From Phycisphaerae bacterium (GTDB taxonomy: Bacteria; Planctomycetota; Phycisphaerae; UBA1845; PWPN01): 60,755 nucleotides of DNA. Made by a program: the position numbers and the translations under genes. The notes under the pieces were generated by a model. That model was not told where the DNA came from and made no database searches. It saw only the letters and a list, made by a program, of their open reading frames with translations. The stretch lies in NCBI GenBank assembly GCA_018003015.1, contig JAGNEZ010000038.1, positions 1 to 60,755 on the forward strand, written 5' to 3'. This document shows positions 46,185 through 54,518 of the stretch, one piece after another (positions within the stretch are counted from its first letter, which is position 1; every line of letters starts with the position of its first letter).

Positions 46185-48497
46185 CTAATAGTCCACCCCG
46201 TATTCCTTTCCACTGGTGAGTGTGATCGGCCGGCCGGCGACCGTGAGTTGCACATCGGGTCCGAGGGCCCCCAGGTCTCTGATGCGGACCTCCTCCGGGT
46301 CAATGGAAAACAGCAGCCGGTGTTCGCGGTACTGCAGGTTGAATTGCATGCTTCGCCATGGCCTCGGAAGCCGTGGATTCACACGCAGCCCCGTCTCCGA
46401 GAGGCAGACTCCGCCGAAACCGAAGACGGCCGCCATCCAGGCGCCACCCGCCGCCGTGCCGTGCAGGCCGGCATAGGTGTCCTTGCGCCCGGTCAGTTCC
46501 TCGTCGATGTCCGAACCAGCGCAGATCAGAAACTCGCGGTAGGCGCGGTCCATCTCGCCCATCTCGGCCGCCATGATCGCGTTGAGCGCGAAACTCATGG
46601 ACGAGAAGTTCATGCTCTTGTCTTTGTAGAAGTCCCAGTTGGCCTTCAGCACGTCCCGATCAAAGTCGTCACGGAACAGGACCATGGCCATGACCACGTC
46701 CGGCTGGTTGAGGGCCTGGTAGGGGAACACCGTCTCAAACCAGACCTTGCGCCGGGCCAGCAGGTCGTCCGGCACGGGCTTGAGCTTGTAGAACCCCTCG
46801 CATTGTTCATACACCTTCGTGGCCGGATCGAACAGCAGAGTCAACCGGTCGGCCACCCGGAGCCATTGGGCCGGCTCATCCTCGGCGAGGCCCAGACGTC
46901 GTACGCACTCCGCGTGTGCGACCGGATCGTCACGCCGCATGCCCTCGAGCACCTCAGCCGCCCACCGGAGGTTGCGTGTAGCCAGGTAGTTGGTATAGAA
47001 GTTGTTAGTGCTCTCGCAGTGGCCTTCGTCCGGCCCGGCCACATCGAAGATGTCGTAGGCGTCGCGGCCGCTGTCGTACCGGGCCCGGGACGCGAGGAAC
47101 CTGGAGGTCTCCACCAGAATGTCAGCACCTTGACGGTGCAGGAAGGTCCGGTCGCCCGTCGCCCAGTAATACTGCATCACCGCGCAGGACACATCGCTGT
47201 TGATGTGAATGTTGGTGTGCGTGAAACGCCACCACTTGCCCAGGCACTCTTCGCCGAACGGTCCCGCCTGCCAGGCAAACTTGGCTCCCTCGTAACCGAG
47301 TTCCTTGGCGATCCTCCGGCCCGGCTCCAGGCCCAGCCATCGCCAATGGAGACAATGACGCGCGACCTCAGGATCCGTCAACGTGTAGACCGGAACGATG
47401 TAGGTATCGGTATCGTAGAACGTGTTGCCCTGGTAGTACTCGCCGGTGAGCAATTTGACCGGCACGCTCAGCTTGTCGGTGTGCCGGGGGGCGGCCGCCA
47501 GAATGTGATGGAGACAAAAGCGAAGGTAACGCTGGGCCACCTCGTCTCCCTCGATTTCGACGTCGGCCCGGTCCCAAGCCCGCTCCAGCGACATCGTGTC
47601 AACTTCGGCGAGGGCCCCGAGCTCACACTCGACGGCGCCGCTGATCTCCTGCTCCAAATCCACGTCCACCCCGAGGCGAGCGTCTTCCGAGGAGGTCAGG
47701 ACGACGTACCGGTCCAGAACAATCGGTGCTTCAGGCGGCTCCTCGAACTCGTAGACCGTGTAAACGGCGTCGTGCTCGATCACGGCTTCGGGCTCACTCA
47801 CCGGAGCTACTTCCACCAGTCTGTTGACCACGACCATGTCGATCTCGTGCTTGCGGACAAGGGTGCGCGCCCGAAGATGACACGCCTCCGCCGGCTCCGC
47901 CGTTTGGTCGACAACCACGAACTGGCGTTCACGCGTGGTGTTCGAGTAGACACGGCCGTCGATGCCGCTCAGGATGCGAACCCGCCTGCGGTAGTTGAGG
48001 GGAGTCACCTGGTAACGCATGTACACCCGGTGGGGGTGTCGCTGAGAGGCAAAACGCATCATGAGGATGCGCGTGACTTGCCCTCGTTCATCCTCGTGAT
48101 CGAACCGGTATCCGTAAACCCCCGACGACAGGTTCAGCGTCTGGTTGAAATGCGAGATCGTGCCCCGGGTGAGCGTCAACTCGCGGTTGTCGACGAACAC
48201 GCGAACCAGCAGGGGGTTCGGCAGATTGGCCACGGCCGGACTGCGGCCGGCAGAGTCAAAGTGCCGGGCGTCGAGATAACGCCGTTCCTCGCTCGAGACA
48301 CGGATCTGGCCGAACATGTCCAGCTCGTCGTAGATGCCGTTGATCAGTGTCACCGGGCTGTACCCGTCGCGGTCCTCCGCCAGATTGCCCTTGATCCCCA
48401 GATACCCGTTGGAGATGGTGAACACACTGTTGTGCTGGCCCAACGCGTGAGGGTCGTGCCGGGTGTTGATGATGAGCCAGCTCGTCTGGGGAGCCAT
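46185..48497 (-). CDS. GH65 family disaccharide phosphorylase
   Basis: 770 residues, typical of GH65 (maltose, kojibiose, trehalose and nigerose phosphorylases). N-terminal beta-sandwich begins FTISNGYLGIKGNLAED; the (alpha/alpha)6 barrel contains KLLTGEYYQGNTFYDTDTY, AKFAWQAGPFGEE, HINSDVSCAVMQYYWATGD and VAGPDEGHCESTNNFYTN, with the catalytic acid Glu491 in GPDEGH. It would split an alpha-glucosyl disaccharide with phosphate, releasing beta-glucose 1-phosphate. GAGG 6 nt upstream of ATG 48497 supports the start. It follows the HAD gene by 8 nt, so the pair is an operon. The exact disaccharide cannot be read. Confidence 0.93.
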   Translation of the reverse strand: MAPQTSWLIINTRHDPHALGQHNSVFTISNGYLGIKGNLAEDRDGYSPVTLINGIYDELDMFGQIRVSSEERRYLDARHFDSAGRSPAVANLPNPLLVRVFVDNRELTLTRGTISHFNQTLNLSSGVYGYRFDHEDERGQVTRILMMRFASQRHPHRVYMRYQVTPLNYRRRVRILSGIDGRVYSNTTRERQFVVVDQTAEPAEACHLRARTLVRKHEIDMVVVNRLVEVAPVSEPEAVIEHDAVYTVYEFEEPPEAPIVLDRYVVLTSSEDARLGVDVDLEQEISGAVECELGALAEVDTMSLERAWDRADVEIEGDEVAQRYLRFCLHHILAAAPRHTDKLSVPVKLLTGEYYQGNTFYDTDTYIVPVYTLTDPEVARHCLHWRWLGLEPGRRIAKELGYEGAKFAWQAGPFGEECLGKWWRFTHTNIHINSDVSCAVMQYYWATGDRTFLHRQGADILVETSRFLASRARYDSGRDAYDIFDVAGPDEGHCESTNNFYTNYLATRNLRWAAEVLEGMRRDDPVAHAECVRRLGLAEDEPAQWLRVADRLTLLFDPATKVYEQCEGFYKLKPVPDDLLARRKVWFETVFPYQALNQPDVVMAMVLFRDDFDRDVLKANWDFYKDKSMNFSSMSFALNAIMAAEMGEMDRAYREFLICAGSDIDEELTGRKDTYAGLHGTAAGGAWMAAVFGFGGVCLSETGLRVNPRLPRPWRSMQFNLQYREHRLLFSIDPEEVRIRDLGALGPDVQLTVAGRPITLTSGKEYGVDY

Positions 48498-48505
48498 AGG
48501 TGACC

Positions 48506-49897
48506 TCACTTGAGCAACAGGTTCTTGGCCAGGATCAACTCCGGCAGGCCGCCGCGGACCACCAGGGCCGCGGCCTGATAGTCCTGCCTGGACGTGTCAT
48601 GGTTCGGCAGGGCGACGGCGCAGCCGATTCCGGCCGATCGCAGCGAGATGATGCCCGGCTCAGTGTCCTCCAGGCCGACGCACGAGCCATAGTCATTCCT
48701 GGGAATCGACATCTGGTGCAGAGCGAGGCTGTACAAGTCGGGGTGGGGTTTGAGCCGATGCTCGCAGGCGTCCGAGGCGTTCACGAAGGCATCGAACACC
48801 GCCGTGTGGTCCGCCAGCCGCTCGGCAATCCGATCGCGGCAGGCGCCCGTCACCGGCCAGTGCAGCACCCGCTCGCGCATCACCCGGACGACCTCCTTCA
48901 TGCTCGCATGCGTCTCATACGCGATCGAGGCGGTAACCAGGGCCAGCTTGGCAGGGTGGGCTCGAAAGCGGTTGGCCAGTCTCACCAGTCGCGGGCGGTA
49001 GCCGTCTAGCTCGGATCGCGTGTGCCCCCCGCCCGAATGACCCAGCAGACGCTCGCGAAGCGGCTCATACAGGGCGTCAATCTCCGGGCCCAGCCAACCT
49101 TTGATCAGCGGCACGAACACCTCGTAACCGGGCATCGGCTCGATCAGATGCCGGCCAGGCTCGCCCAGCAGCTCCTCGCTGAGCTGCTCGCCTTGCCCCT
49201 GCTCGATCCGCCGCATGATCGAGTGGTACCGCATGTAGTAGACGTCCAGGGAGGCGCTGACCAGCTCCCCTTCATGTCGGCACGCGAACGCCGGGCCGAA
49301 CCGCCGGACAAACGGCTCGGCCAGCTGGCCGACATTGTCCGTTGTTACCGTCCCGCTTCCCACCAGACGCTGAAACCCGCCGTCGGCCAGCAGGGCAGCC
49401 AGCCCACACTTGACGGCGCTCTGGGCAATGTCCCGTCGCCGCTGCGGGTCGTCCATATTGGCCGACGTCCAGCAGACGGCCTCCACAAACGCGCTTCGCA
49501 GGGCGGTCAGGTCAATCCGGTCCCGGTAGCGGTTGACCAGAAACTCGGTGTGCCGGAAGTTGCTGTTGCCGATCACGTGGGGATAGTCGAGCTGCGGGTC
49601 CAGGCCAGGCCACTCGGCCGGTGTCGGCCGCCCGGTCAACCGCCGGACCATGTACTCCAGCGAATGCAGCGCCAGCGGCTCCGTCGTCGTGCTCGTACCG
49701 TCCATGTCAACCGCAAAGGCGGCAATCCGCTCCAGCGGAACAGGGGTCCGGGGGGCGAGGGGATACAACTCCCAGGGCGAAAAGACGTAGTCGATGTTTC
49801 TCACCCGGGCAAACTCGGTCACCCCCGTTTCGGCCCCCAGCCCGGCCAGGGCCGGTCCGCATCGGTCGACGGTCAGGTACTCGGCAAGTCGTTCCAT
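48506..49897 (-). CDS. HAD-superfamily hydrolase, beta-phosphoglucomutase-like, with large insert
   Basis: 463 residues. HAD motif I VDMDGTST with D64/D66, motif II LVTAS, motif III Lys in RLKPHPDLYSLAL and motif IV GLEDTEPGIISLRSAG. The late motifs match beta-phosphoglucomutases, which turn beta-glucose 1-phosphate into glucose 6-phosphate. Co-location with a GH65 phosphorylase, which makes that sugar phosphate, fits. Typical beta-PGM is about 220 residues; this protein carries an extra region of about 250 residues (roughly 75-325) between motifs I and II, and about 60 residues before motif I. Whether it still isomerises or has become a phosphatase is unknown. The start at 49897 lacks a clear ribosome-binding site. 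Confidence 0.8.
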   Translation of the reverse strand: MERLAEYLTVDRCGPALAGLGAETGVTEFARVRNIDYVFSPWELYPLAPRTPVPLERIAAFAVDMDGTSTTTEPLALHSLEYMVRRLTGRPTPAEWPGLDPQLDYPHVIGNSNFRHTEFLVNRYRDRIDLTALRSAFVEAVCWTSANMDDPQRRRDIAQSAVKCGLAALLADGGFQRLVGSGTVTTDNVGQLAEPFVRRFGPAFACRHEGELVSASLDVYYMRYHSIMRRIEQGQGEQLSEELLGEPGRHLIEPMPGYEVFVPLIKGWLGPEIDALYEPLRERLLGHSGGGHTRSELDGYRPRLVRLANRFRAHPAKLALVTASIAYETHASMKEVVRVMRERVLHWPVTGACRDRIAERLADHTAVFDAFVNASDACEHRLKPHPDLYSLALHQMSIPRNDYGSCVGLEDTEPGIISLRSAGIGCAVALPNHDTSRQDYQAAALVVRGGLPELILAKNLLLK

Positions 49898-50056
49898 ATC
49901 GTTGATGTTGTAAGGCGGTTGGCTCCGGTTTTCAAAGGAACACCTCGGCCGAGACGACGCGGTTGGATCGCCATGCAGCCACCAATGCCCGTTCACCGGG
50001 GATCTGATGCCCGCACTCTTTCAAAGGCTCGGAGGCGATGGTATCTTCTCTCGTCA

Positions 50057-51358
50057 ATGAAGCTCCTCTCCGCTCTAGTCTGGGCTTCGGTGGTCTTGGT
50101 CACGGCTGGCTGCCGGGATGAGCGGGAACCGGCCGAAGTCGTGCTCCGCGTCACCGACTGGGGCAGCCCGGTGGTCGAAAGCGACTTCATGCGAATCGAG
50201 CGGGAGATCCTCGAGGGTTTCGAACAACAGCAGCATCGGGCCGGCCGCAGCGTGCGCGTGCAGAAAGAGCAGATCCCCGGTCCGGGACAGTACGCGCCCA
50301 AGCTCACCATGATGTATGTCGCGGGCTGCGCTCCCGACGTCGTTCACCTGGACGCCTCCTGCGGGGCATTGTTCATCGACAACGGCATGCTCATGGATCT
50401 GGCCCCGCTGATGGCCAGGGATCCCTCCTTCGACCGTTCGATCTACTTCGAGAACGTACTCAACATCACCCGTCGGGGGGAGGCTATCTATGCCGTCCCG
50501 CTCGATTTCACCCCGATGATGATGTACTACAACCGCAAGTTGTTCAGACAGGCCGGCGTACCGTTCCCCAGGAACGGATGGAGCTGGGACGATTTTCTCA
50601 CCGCCTGCAAAGCCCTTACCGTCATGCCCCCCGGGGCTAAGATGCCGACCCAGTACGGTTTCAACTTCGAGAACGTCCTTCCGTTCTGGATCCCGCTGCT
50701 CTGGACCGGCGGCGGCGACGTGCTCTCGCCCGATGGCCGCCGGGCCAGCGGTTACCTCGACGGCCAGGCCACCGTCGAAGCGGTCCAATTCCTGGCCGAC
50801 CTCATCCTCAAGCACCGGGTCGCTCCCAGCATCGCCGAGCGGAAGATACTCGGCGGAGATGCCTTCCTGAACGGCAAGGCGGCCATGGATCTCAAGGGAC
50901 ACTGGACGTTGATCGACTACCACGCCCCAGACCGCCGACTGGACGTCGGCGTGGTCGGCCTGCCCACCCGGACCGGCAAGCCGGTGACGATCATATACGT
51001 CACCGGCATCGCCATCAGCCGGTCAACTCGGCACGCCGATCTCGCCTGGGAGTACCTCAAGTACATGACCAGCGCCCAGGTGCAGATCAAGCGGGTGGCC
51101 TCCGGCCTGGCCATCTCCGGCAATCGCAAGGCCGCGGACTTCTACCGGGCCAGGGACGATCAGGACAATCCCATCGAGGCGGAGTTCCATCAGGCGGTTG
51201 AGTACGCCCGGCCTGCCTGGGGTGCGACGGTCGAGAACTTCCCGATGTGCGAGGCCTTCGGCCAGGAGATGATGGAAGACATTCTGTACGGTGCGGCCGC
51301 GGTGCCCGAGGCAACCCGGCGGGCGGCCCAATACATGGACGCGGTGCTTGCCCCATGA
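50057..51358 (+). CDS. ABC sugar transporter solute-binding lipoprotein
   Basis: 433 residues. A lipoprotein signal peptide with lipobox LVTAGC (cleavage before the Cys) is followed by a family-1 extracellular sugar-binding fold: DVVHLDASCGALFIDNGMLMDL, VPLDFTPMMMYYNRKLFRQAGVPFP, GWSWDDFLTACKALT and AAMDLKGHW. It would capture an oligosaccharide outside the membrane. It starts a plus-strand operon with two permeases and a GH172 protein; its stop overlaps the next start (ATGA). It is divergent from the GH65/HAD pair, with about 160 nt between them. Confidence 0.9.
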   Translation: MKLLSALVWASVVLVTAGCRDEREPAEVVLRVTDWGSPVVESDFMRIEREILEGFEQQQHRAGRSVRVQKEQIPGPGQYAPKLTMMYVAGCAPDVVHLDASCGALFIDNGMLMDLAPLMARDPSFDRSIYFENVLNITRRGEAIYAVPLDFTPMMMYYNRKLFRQAGVPFPRNGWSWDDFLTACKALTVMPPGAKMPTQYGFNFENVLPFWIPLLWTGGGDVLSPDGRRASGYLDGQATVEAVQFLADLILKHRVAPSIAERKILGGDAFLNGKAAMDLKGHWTLIDYHAPDRRLDVGVVGLPTRTGKPVTIIYVTGIAISRSTRHADLAWEYLKYMTSAQVQIKRVASGLAISGNRKAADFYRARDDQDNPIEAEFHQAVEYARPAWGATVENFPMCEAFGQEMMEDILYGAAAVPEATRRAAQYMDAVLAP

Positions 51359-52305
51359 TTTCCGAACGGCCTCGAAACAACTGGCGCGGCTATCTGTTCA
51401 TCGCTCCGGCGACGATCTACCTCGCCGTGTTCTCGTTGATTCCGGTGGCGTTCGCCGCCTACCTCAGCCTGCACCGCTGGCACTTGCTCAAGAGCGACCA
51501 CCCCTTTGTCGGATGCGGAAACTACACCGCACTCGCGGCCAACCCCCTGTTCCGCGGAGCCGTGTGGAACACCCTGGTCTACGCCATGGCCAGCGTGCCC
51601 CTCGGCGTGGTCTCCGCACTCGTCGTGGCCATGCTGGTCAGTAGGCCGCTCAAGGCCATCGGCGTGTTCCGGGTCCTCTACTACATCCCCGCGGTCTGCT
51701 CTCAGGTCGCCCTGTCCATGGTCTGGATCTGGATTCTACTTCCGGAGAAAGGTCTGATCAGCCATGGCATCCGATTCCTCAACCTCCTCACCGAGACGGT
51801 CGGCAGCATCGGCGGCGTGGACCTCTCGATCTTCCATATCGATCTCGGTACCGATCTCCTGGCCATGCGCGGCTGGGCTATGGCCGCCTTGGTGTTGATG
51901 AGCATGTGGATCGGACTTGGGCCTCGCATGGTGATCTTCATCGCGGGCCTGCAGGGTATCCCGGAAACACTCTACGAGGCCGCCGATCTGGACGGCTGCA
52001 ATCGATGGCAGCGATTCTGGTACGTGACGCTGCCCCAACTCGCCCCGACCATGCTCTTCGTCACCGTCACCACAACCATTGCCGCCTTCCAGCTCTTCAC
52101 ACCCGTGTACATGATGACCCAGGGCGGCCCGCAACGCACGACCGACGTGGTCTCGTTCCACATTTTCCAGGAGGCCTGGCGCAAGTACGAAGCAGGCATG
52201 GCCAGCGCTCAATCGTATGTCCTCTTCGCCATGATCCTGGTGGTAGCCGCGTTCCAGATCGCCTTGATGCGCAAGGGACTTGATCGTGAGGAGGCGGCCC
52301 AATGA
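51355..52305 (+). CDS. ABC sugar transporter permease (UgpA/MalF type)
   Basis: 316 residues. Hydrophobic helices begin LFIAPATIYLAVFSLIPVAF and continue through VLYYIPAVCSQVALSMVWIWIL. The EAA loop EAADLDGCNRWQRFWYVTLPQL that contacts the ATPase is intact. The start ATG overlaps the binding-protein stop by 4 nt and its own stop overlaps the next permease by 4 nt, so all are translationally coupled. It forms half of the import channel. Confidence 0.92.
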   Translation: MISERPRNNWRGYLFIAPATIYLAVFSLIPVAFAAYLSLHRWHLLKSDHPFVGCGNYTALAANPLFRGAVWNTLVYAMASVPLGVVSALVVAMLVSRPLKAIGVFRVLYYIPAVCSQVALSMVWIWILLPEKGLISHGIRFLNLLTETVGSIGGVDLSIFHIDLGTDLLAMRGWAMAALVLMSMWIGLGPRMVIFIAGLQGIPETLYEAADLDGCNRWQRFWYVTLPQLAPTMLFVTVTTTIAAFQLFTPVYMMTQGGPQRTTDVVSFHIFQEAWRKYEAGMASAQSYVLFAMILVVAAFQIALMRKGLDREEAAQ

Positions 52306-53147
52306 CCCGACGGGGCATGAAGACCGCACTGCACTATCTGGTGCTGCTGCTGATCGCGGCCAGCACCGTGTTGCCATTCGTGTGGATGTTCTTCACCTCC
52401 CTGCACGGGCAGCGGGCCGAACTCCCGACGATGGCGAACCTGTTCTCCCCCGCCGGCGGATACCATTTCGACAACTACCGCTATGTCCTGACCTACGGCG
52501 AACTGCCGGTCTGGCGCTTTGCGGTGAACAGCGTGATCGTGACCACCGGCGTGGTTCTGTTCCAGCTGGCCCTGTGCTCCTTGGCCGCGTTCGGATTCGC
52601 CCGCCTCCACTTCCGGGGACGCAACTCGATCTTCTTCCTGTTCCTGCTCACCATGATGATTCCCGGCCAGGTGCTCATTGTCCCTCTGTTTCTCATGGTG
52701 CAGAAACTCGGCTGGCTCGACAGCTACTGGGGACTGATCATTCCCTATCAGTACCTGAGCACGGCTTTCGGCACGTTCCTGCTTCGCCAGTTCTTCGTGA
52801 CTATTCCGCACAGCCTGGACGAGGCCGCTCGCCTCGACGGCTGCAGCGAACTGGGCGTGTTCTGGCACGTCATCCTGCCGAGCTCGAAGCCGGCTTTGGC
52901 CACCATCGCGGCTTTCGCCTTCATCTGGACGTGGACCGACTTCTACTGGGCTTTGCTCGCGTCAAGTTCGCGAACCATGCGTCCTCTCGAAGTCGGCCTG
53001 TCCGCCTTCCGCGACTCCTATGGCATGACCTGCTGGTCGCTGCAGATGACCGCCGCCGTGATCGTCCTGGTGCCCGTCCTGTTGGTGTTTCTCGCTTTGC
53101 AACGCTACTTCGTCCGCGGCGTGGTCACGAGCGGGATTAAAGGATAG
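52302..53147 (+). CDS. ABC sugar transporter permease (UgpE/MalG type)
   Basis: 281 residues with six predicted helices (LVLLLIAASTVLPFVWMFF near the start) and the EAA loop EAARLDGCSELGVFWHVILPS. It pairs with the permease encoded before it. No ATP-binding subunit gene lies in the window; such CUT1 systems often share one UgpC/MsmX-type ATPase encoded elsewhere. A GH172 gene follows after 5 nt. Confidence 0.92.
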   Translation: MTRRGMKTALHYLVLLLIAASTVLPFVWMFFTSLHGQRAELPTMANLFSPAGGYHFDNYRYVLTYGELPVWRFAVNSVIVTTGVVLFQLALCSLAAFGFARLHFRGRNSIFFLFLLTMMIPGQVLIVPLFLMVQKLGWLDSYWGLIIPYQYLSTAFGTFLLRQFFVTIPHSLDEAARLDGCSELGVFWHVILPSSKPALATIAAFAFIWTWTDFYWALLASSSRTMRPLEVGLSAFRDSYGMTCWSLQMTAAVIVLVPVLLVFLALQRYFVRGVVTSGIKG

Positions 53148-53152
53148 CAGCT

Positions 53153-54265
53153 ATGTTCCCAATGACCGGCCTTGCCGCTCTGCCCCTGTTGCGGAACTAC
53201 CGCAGCAGACGGGAGAGCAGTTACGATCGTACCGGCGCGAACCGCGACTGGATGGACATCGAGGGCGGTACAACCAGGACCATCGCGAGGATCGAAGGAC
53301 CAGGGTGTATCCGCCATATCTGGAACACCATGCTCTTCACCAATGAGGACTACTTCCGGCGAGTCGTGCTGCGGTTCTTCTGGGACGAGTGCCCCGATCC
53401 CAGCATCGAATGTCCAGTCGGCGATTTCTTCGGGCTCGGCCACGGCAAGCGCAAGAACTTCGTCACCGCGGTCATGCAGATGAGCCCCCAGGACGGGCGG
53501 GCCTTCAACTGCTGGTGGCCGATGCCGTTCCACAAGTCCGCCCGCATCGAAATCGAGAACCCCGGCGACGAGACCTTCCCGTACTACTACTACATCGACT
53601 ACGAAAGCTACGATTCGCCGGCGGTGCTCGACGGCCAGGCCTTCTTCCACGTCCAGTGGCGGCGGGAGAACCCGACCGGCGCCTGGGGCGACGAGTACAA
53701 CCACCTCATGCCCGACCGGGCAACCGAATGGCGGGAAAAGCTCCACTTCGGCGGCGACCCGAGAGCGCTCAACAAGTCCAACAGCGACAACTACGTGATG
53801 CTCGACGCCGTCGGCGACGGGATCTACTGCGGCGCCCACCTGAACATCGATGTCTTCGAGCGGCAGAAGAACGAGTGGTACGGCGAAGGCGACGACATGA
53901 TCTTCATCGACGGTGAGCCCTGGCCGCCGTCCCTGCACGGCACCGGCACCGAGGACTGGTGCAACACCGCCTTCGGTCCCTCGCAGGAGTACACCGCGCC
54001 GTTCCACGGCATACTGCTCTACAGCGGCGATGAGCGCGGCAAGTGGCGAGGCAAGCAGACCATCTACCGCTACCACATCGAAGACCCGATCCGCTTCCGC
54101 AAGTCGATCCACGTCTCCATCGAGCATGGCCACGCCAACAAGCTCGGCAACGACTACAGCAGTACCGCATACTACTACCTGAGTCGGCCGGCTCGAGGCG
54201 GGGTTCTGCCTCCCGTCGAGCAGCGGCTACCGCGGCTGGATCCCGTCCAGAACCCGGCTCAGTAA
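53153..54265 (+). CDS. GH172 (DUF2961) family protein
   Basis: 370 residues with the DUF2961 pattern: IRHIWNTMLFTN, LRFFWDECPDPSIECPVGDFFG, FNCWWPMPFHKSARIEIEN, FFHVQWRRENPTG and GTGTEDWCNTAFGPSQEY. Members of this clan include alpha-fructofuranosidase/difructose-anhydride synthase and D-arabinofuranosidase (GH172). There is no signal peptide, so it should act in the cytoplasm on imported sugar. Co-transcription with the ABC importer and divergence from GH65/HAD suggest a fructose- or arabinose-containing oligosaccharide, but that is inference. It ends before a strong hairpin. Confidence 0.85.
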   Translation: MFPMTGLAALPLLRNYRSRRESSYDRTGANRDWMDIEGGTTRTIARIEGPGCIRHIWNTMLFTNEDYFRRVVLRFFWDECPDPSIECPVGDFFGLGHGKRKNFVTAVMQMSPQDGRAFNCWWPMPFHKSARIEIENPGDETFPYYYYIDYESYDSPAVLDGQAFFHVQWRRENPTGAWGDEYNHLMPDRATEWREKLHFGGDPRALNKSNSDNYVMLDAVGDGIYCGAHLNIDVFERQKNEWYGEGDDMIFIDGEPWPPSLHGTGTEDWCNTAFGPSQEYTAPFHGILLYSGDERGKWRGKQTIYRYHIEDPIRFRKSIHVSIEHGHANKLGNDYSSTAYYYLSRPARGGVLPPVEQRLPRLDPVQNPAQ

Positions 54266-54424
54266 AGCCCGTGCGGCAGACACCCCCGGCCCCACATTCC
54301 ACCTGAAGCCCCGCCGCCAAGACGGTGAGCCGCGACCGGGCAGGGAGTTCGGACAAGACCCACGCCGGAAGCCCCGCCTTCCGCTTCCAGCGCCTCAGCG
54401 AACGAAACCCGCCGTCGCAGAAAC

Positions 54425-54473
54425 ACCCGGGCCCCGGCAACCGCCTCCTGCGAGGCGCCTCCGGGGCCCGGGT
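54425..54473. terminator. Strong hairpin between convergent genes
   Basis: Perfect 13-bp arms ACCCGGGCCCCGG (54425-54437) and CCGGGGCCCGGGT (54461-54473) enclose a second inner hairpin (GCCTC/GAGGC). It lies between GH172 and the convergent 1121-residue gene and is flanked by TTTC on the right and AAAC on the left, so it could terminate both. Confidence 0.65.
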
Positions 54474-54518
54474 TTCGTCAATACTCTACCTGCTGCTTCC
54501 TACGGATGACCTCGGTCA

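Noticed and set aside
46164-48503. 779-codon plus-strand open frame
   Set aside because: Antisense shadow of the GH65 gene, which has clear family motifs.
49022-50056. Upstream extension of the solute-binding protein frame
   Set aside because: The extension overlaps the HAD gene and precedes a clean lipoprotein signal peptide at 50057.
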